The notes under the pieces: model-generated
What the model was told of the DNA's origin: nothing
Seen by the model: only the letters and a program-made list of their open reading frames with translations
Databases searched by the model: none
Source of the DNA: Marinoscillum pacificum
GTDB taxonomy: Bacteria > Bacteroidota > Bacteroidia > Cytophagales > Cyclobacteriaceae
Assembly (NCBI RefSeq): GCF_024714495.1
Contig: NZ_JAMZMJ010000010.1
Coordinates: forward strand, 148,633-212,632
Length of the DNA stretch: 64,000 nucleotides
Direction of reading: 5' to 3'
Position numbers and translations under genes: made by a program
Part shown: piece after piece, positions 62,225 to 64,000 of the stretch
Layout of the letters: every line of letters starts with the position of its first letter
Position numbering within the stretch: the stretch's first letter is position 1

Positions 62225-62781
62225 GTCTAAAACTATACACCAAAACTGGTGACAAAGGACAAACCTCCCTTTTAGGAGGTAAAAAAGTATCAAAATCAGA
62301 TTTAAGAATTGAGGCTTATGGCAATGTGGATGAGCTCAATTCTTTCATTGGGCTATTAAAAGATCACCCAGAAGTACCTGCCAGAATCGGCAGCCAGTTT
62401 TATTGGCTGCAGGAAAATCTGTTTTCTATAGGTTCCATTTTAGCTACCGAGTCAGGTTTCAAAGGCTTCAAACTTCCAGAAATCACTGATATAGAAGTGA
62501 AACAAATAGAGGTTTGGATAGATAAATATTCTGGAGAACTACCAGAATTAAAAACATTTATACTTCCGGGAGGACACCAAGTTGTATCTTTGTGTCATGT
62601 GTGCAGGACTGTTTGCCGCAGGACCGAACGCAGTATCATCGCACTTTCAAATGCTGAGGAGATAGACGCTCATATCATTCAATTTATGAACAGACTCTCT
62701 GACTACTTTTTCGTGATGGCGCGCAAGTTTGCAGACATGTTTGAGGTTCCGGAAACTCCGTGGAGTCCGGGCCAGGATTGA
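62221..62781 (+). CDS. Cob(I)alamin adenosyltransferase, PduO/MMAB type
   Basis: A 186-residue enzyme that transfers the adenosyl group of ATP to cob(I)alamin. The N-terminal [20 protein letters not shown] is the ATP-binding motif of the PduO type; [13 protein letters not shown], then the late [11 protein letters not shown] and [17 protein letters not shown] complete the trimer active site. The length agrees with the family. It overlaps the ABC gene in ATGA, so the two are co-translated, although they are functionally unlinked so far as I can tell. Confidence 0.95.
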   Translation: MSLKLYTKTGDKGQTSLLGGKKVSKSDLRIEAYGNVDELNSFIGLLKDHPEVPARIGSQFYWLQENLFSIGSILATESGFKGFKLPEITDIEVKQIEVWIDKYSGELPELKTFILPGGHQVVSLCHVCRTVCRRTERSIIALSNAEEIDAHIIQFMNRLSDYFFVMARKFADMFEVPETPWSPGQD

Positions 62782-62804
62782 AACACTAAGACTTTAGAAA
62801 AGGT

Positions 62805-63869
62805 ATGACAGAGACAATGGACATCAGCATCACTAAATCAGCTGAATCTAAGATCAGTCAAGTTGATTTTAACAACCTACAGTTTGGTAAGGTTTATTCC
62901 GACCACATGTTCATCGCAGACTATGCTGATGGCGAATGGAAAGACCTTAGAATTGTCCCTTATGGTAACATTAGCATTTCTCCGGCCAACACTACCCTTC
63001 ACTATGCATCGACCATTTTTGAAGGACTGAAAGCTAACAGATCTGAAAATGGAGACATTCTCGTCTTTAGACCAGAAGCTAATGCGAAAAGAATGCAGGA
63101 AAGTGCTGTCAGAATGTGCATGCCTCCTGTTCCTGAAGAACTTTTCATGAGTGCTTTGAATGAACTATTAAAAATTGATAGCCAGTGGGTTCCATCTAAC
63201 CCTGGCACTGCACTTTATATTAGACCATTCCAGTTGGCAATGGATCCATATGTAGGCATTCGTCCATCTGATACCTATCAGTTCTTAATCATCACATGTC
63301 CTGTAGGAGCATACTATGCAGAGCCTGTAAAAGTGAAGATTGAAACTCACTATACGAGAGCTGCTAAAGGAGGTACTGGTTTTGCAAAAACAGGTGGAAA
63401 CTATGCTGCTGCTTTGAAACCTGCCGTAGACGCCCAGAAAGAAGGCTTTAATCAGCTGATCTGGACAGATGCAAAGACACACGAGTATGTAGAAGAAAGT
63501 GGAACGATGAACCTAATGTTCATTAAAAATGACACGCTTATTACTGCTCCTACTGGTGACACTATCCTAAGAGGTATTACAAGAGATAGCATCATCCAGA
63601 TTGCCAAAGACAAAGGCATGAAAGTGGAAGAGCGTCCAATTAAAGTAACAGAAGTAATCGAATCCATTAAAGATGGCAGCATGCAGGAAGCTTTTGGTGC
63701 TGGAACTGCCGCTACTGTAGCTCAAATCAAAATGATCCACCACGATGGTATAGATTACAACCTTCCTCCAGTAGAGGGATGGAAATACTCTACGGACTTC
63801 TTAGATACATTAAATAAAATTAAAACTGGAGAAACTCCAGATCCACATAACTGGATTCACAAAATCTAA
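62805..63869 (+). CDS. ilvE: Branched-chain amino acid aminotransferase
   Basis: A 354-residue fold type IV PLP enzyme that interconverts valine, leucine and isoleucine with their keto acids. Markers: HYASTIFEGLKA at the start of the domain, ALYIRPFQLA, the PLP lysine Lys195 in GTGFAKTGGNYAAALKP, and the EYVEESGTMNLMF turn that binds PLP. The length fits the longer BCAT type of Bacteroidota. Start is ATG at 62805; an ATG 4 codons later is possible. A terminator follows. Confidence 0.94.
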   Translation: MTETMDISITKSAESKISQVDFNNLQFGKVYSDHMFIADYADGEWKDLRIVPYGNISISPANTTLHYASTIFEGLKANRSENGDILVFRPEANAKRMQESAVRMCMPPVPEELFMSALNELLKIDSQWVPSNPGTALYIRPFQLAMDPYVGIRPSDTYQFLIITCPVGAYYAEPVKVKIETHYTRAAKGGTGFAKTGGNYAAALKPAVDAQKEGFNQLIWTDAKTHEYVEESGTMNLMFIKNDTLITAPTGDTILRGITRDSIIQIAKDKGMKVEERPIKVTEVIESIKDGSMQEAFGAGTAATVAQIKMIHHDGIDYNLPPVEGWKYSTDFLDTLNKIKTGETPDPHNWIHKI

Positions 63870-63879
63870 ACAAAAAAGA

Positions 63880-63917
63880 GGCCGTCTCAAAAGTATTTGA
63901 GTCGGTCTTTTTGTTTT
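63880..63917 (+). terminator. Rho-independent terminator after ilvE
   Basis: GGCCGTCTCAAA and TTTGAGTCGGTC form a 12-bp stem with one mismatch and one G-T pair around an AGTA loop, followed by TTTTTGTTTT. It lies 10 bp after the aminotransferase stop. Confidence 0.85.
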
Positions 63918-64000
63918 AGAGAGATTCAAGATTGGATTCATCAGGATATTATGAGATTTTTAGATTTGAGCAAATGCTTCTTAGCATCAAGCAGCCTTCT

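Noticed and set aside
1..64000. CRISPR arrays, insertion sequences, prophage or toxin-antitoxin genes
   Set aside because: I looked for regularly spaced repeats, transposase motifs and phage proteins and saw none.

Overview
The window reads as a piece of a Bacteroidota chromosome, most likely a marine Cytophagia-type bacterium (class-level inference only). The signs are AT-rich DNA, proteins with type IX secretion C-terminal sorting domains, a SusC/SusD pair, LytS/LytTR signalling, candidate promoters of the TAnnTTTG type, and several GTG or TTG starts. There is one tRNA gene and no rRNA, insertion sequence, phage gene or CRISPR array.

Region 1 (1-7.5 kb) is a lipid locus. It holds the 3' end of a beta-ketoacyl-ACP synthase, a dedicated acyl carrier protein, three membrane di-iron desaturase/hydroxylase genes, a CDP-alcohol phosphatidyltransferase, a phospholipase D/cardiolipin synthase-like protein and a PimA-like glycosyltransferase. 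The first desaturase closely resembles the eukaryotic dihydroceramide delta-4 desaturase DEGS1 over its whole length. The locus could build and decorate a sphingolipid or sulfonolipid, and I consider it the most interesting part of the window.

Region 2 (7.6-23.7 kb) is a surface polysaccharide locus on both strands. It carries about a dozen glycosyltransferases of different folds (GT2-like, GT25-like, GT61, exostosin/GT47-like, rhamnosyltransferase-like), a sulfotransferase-like protein, a Wzi-like outer membrane protein and, unexpectedly, an ABC exporter of the SyrD/PvdE cyclic-peptide type. No Wzx, Wzy or initiating sugar transferase is visible, so those functions must lie elsewhere.

Region 3 (23.7-35.9 kb) is mixed. 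It contains MltG, a thioesterase, two YihY/BrkB proteins, an outer membrane beta-barrel gene with a small PepSY-like partner, a divergent LytS/LytTR two-component pair with candidate LytTR repeats between them, a membrane-anchored XRE regulator, tRNA-Ser(TGA) with a partly duplicated 5' flank, and a Gfo/Idh/MocA oxidoreductase.

Region 4 (35.9-55.4 kb) is a polysaccharide utilization locus. On the minus strand it has SusC, SusD, a PKD-type surface lipoprotein, GH30, GH128, two multidomain GH5 enzymes and a PA14-like secreted protein. It is controlled by a divergent membrane-spanning regulator (beta-propeller, Y_Y_Y, LuxR-like HTH). The enzyme set and a CBM92-like beta-trefoil point to beta-1,3/beta-1,6-glucan of algal or fungal origin.

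Region 5 (55.4-64 kb) is mostly housekeeping: a TPR histidine kinase, RecR, ClpS, a sodium:solute symporter, an alkyltransferase-like protein with alanine in place of the reactive cysteine, a short-chain dehydrogenase, a DUF3299-type protein, a LolD/MacB-like ATPase, a cobalamin adenosyltransferase and a branched-chain aminotransferase.
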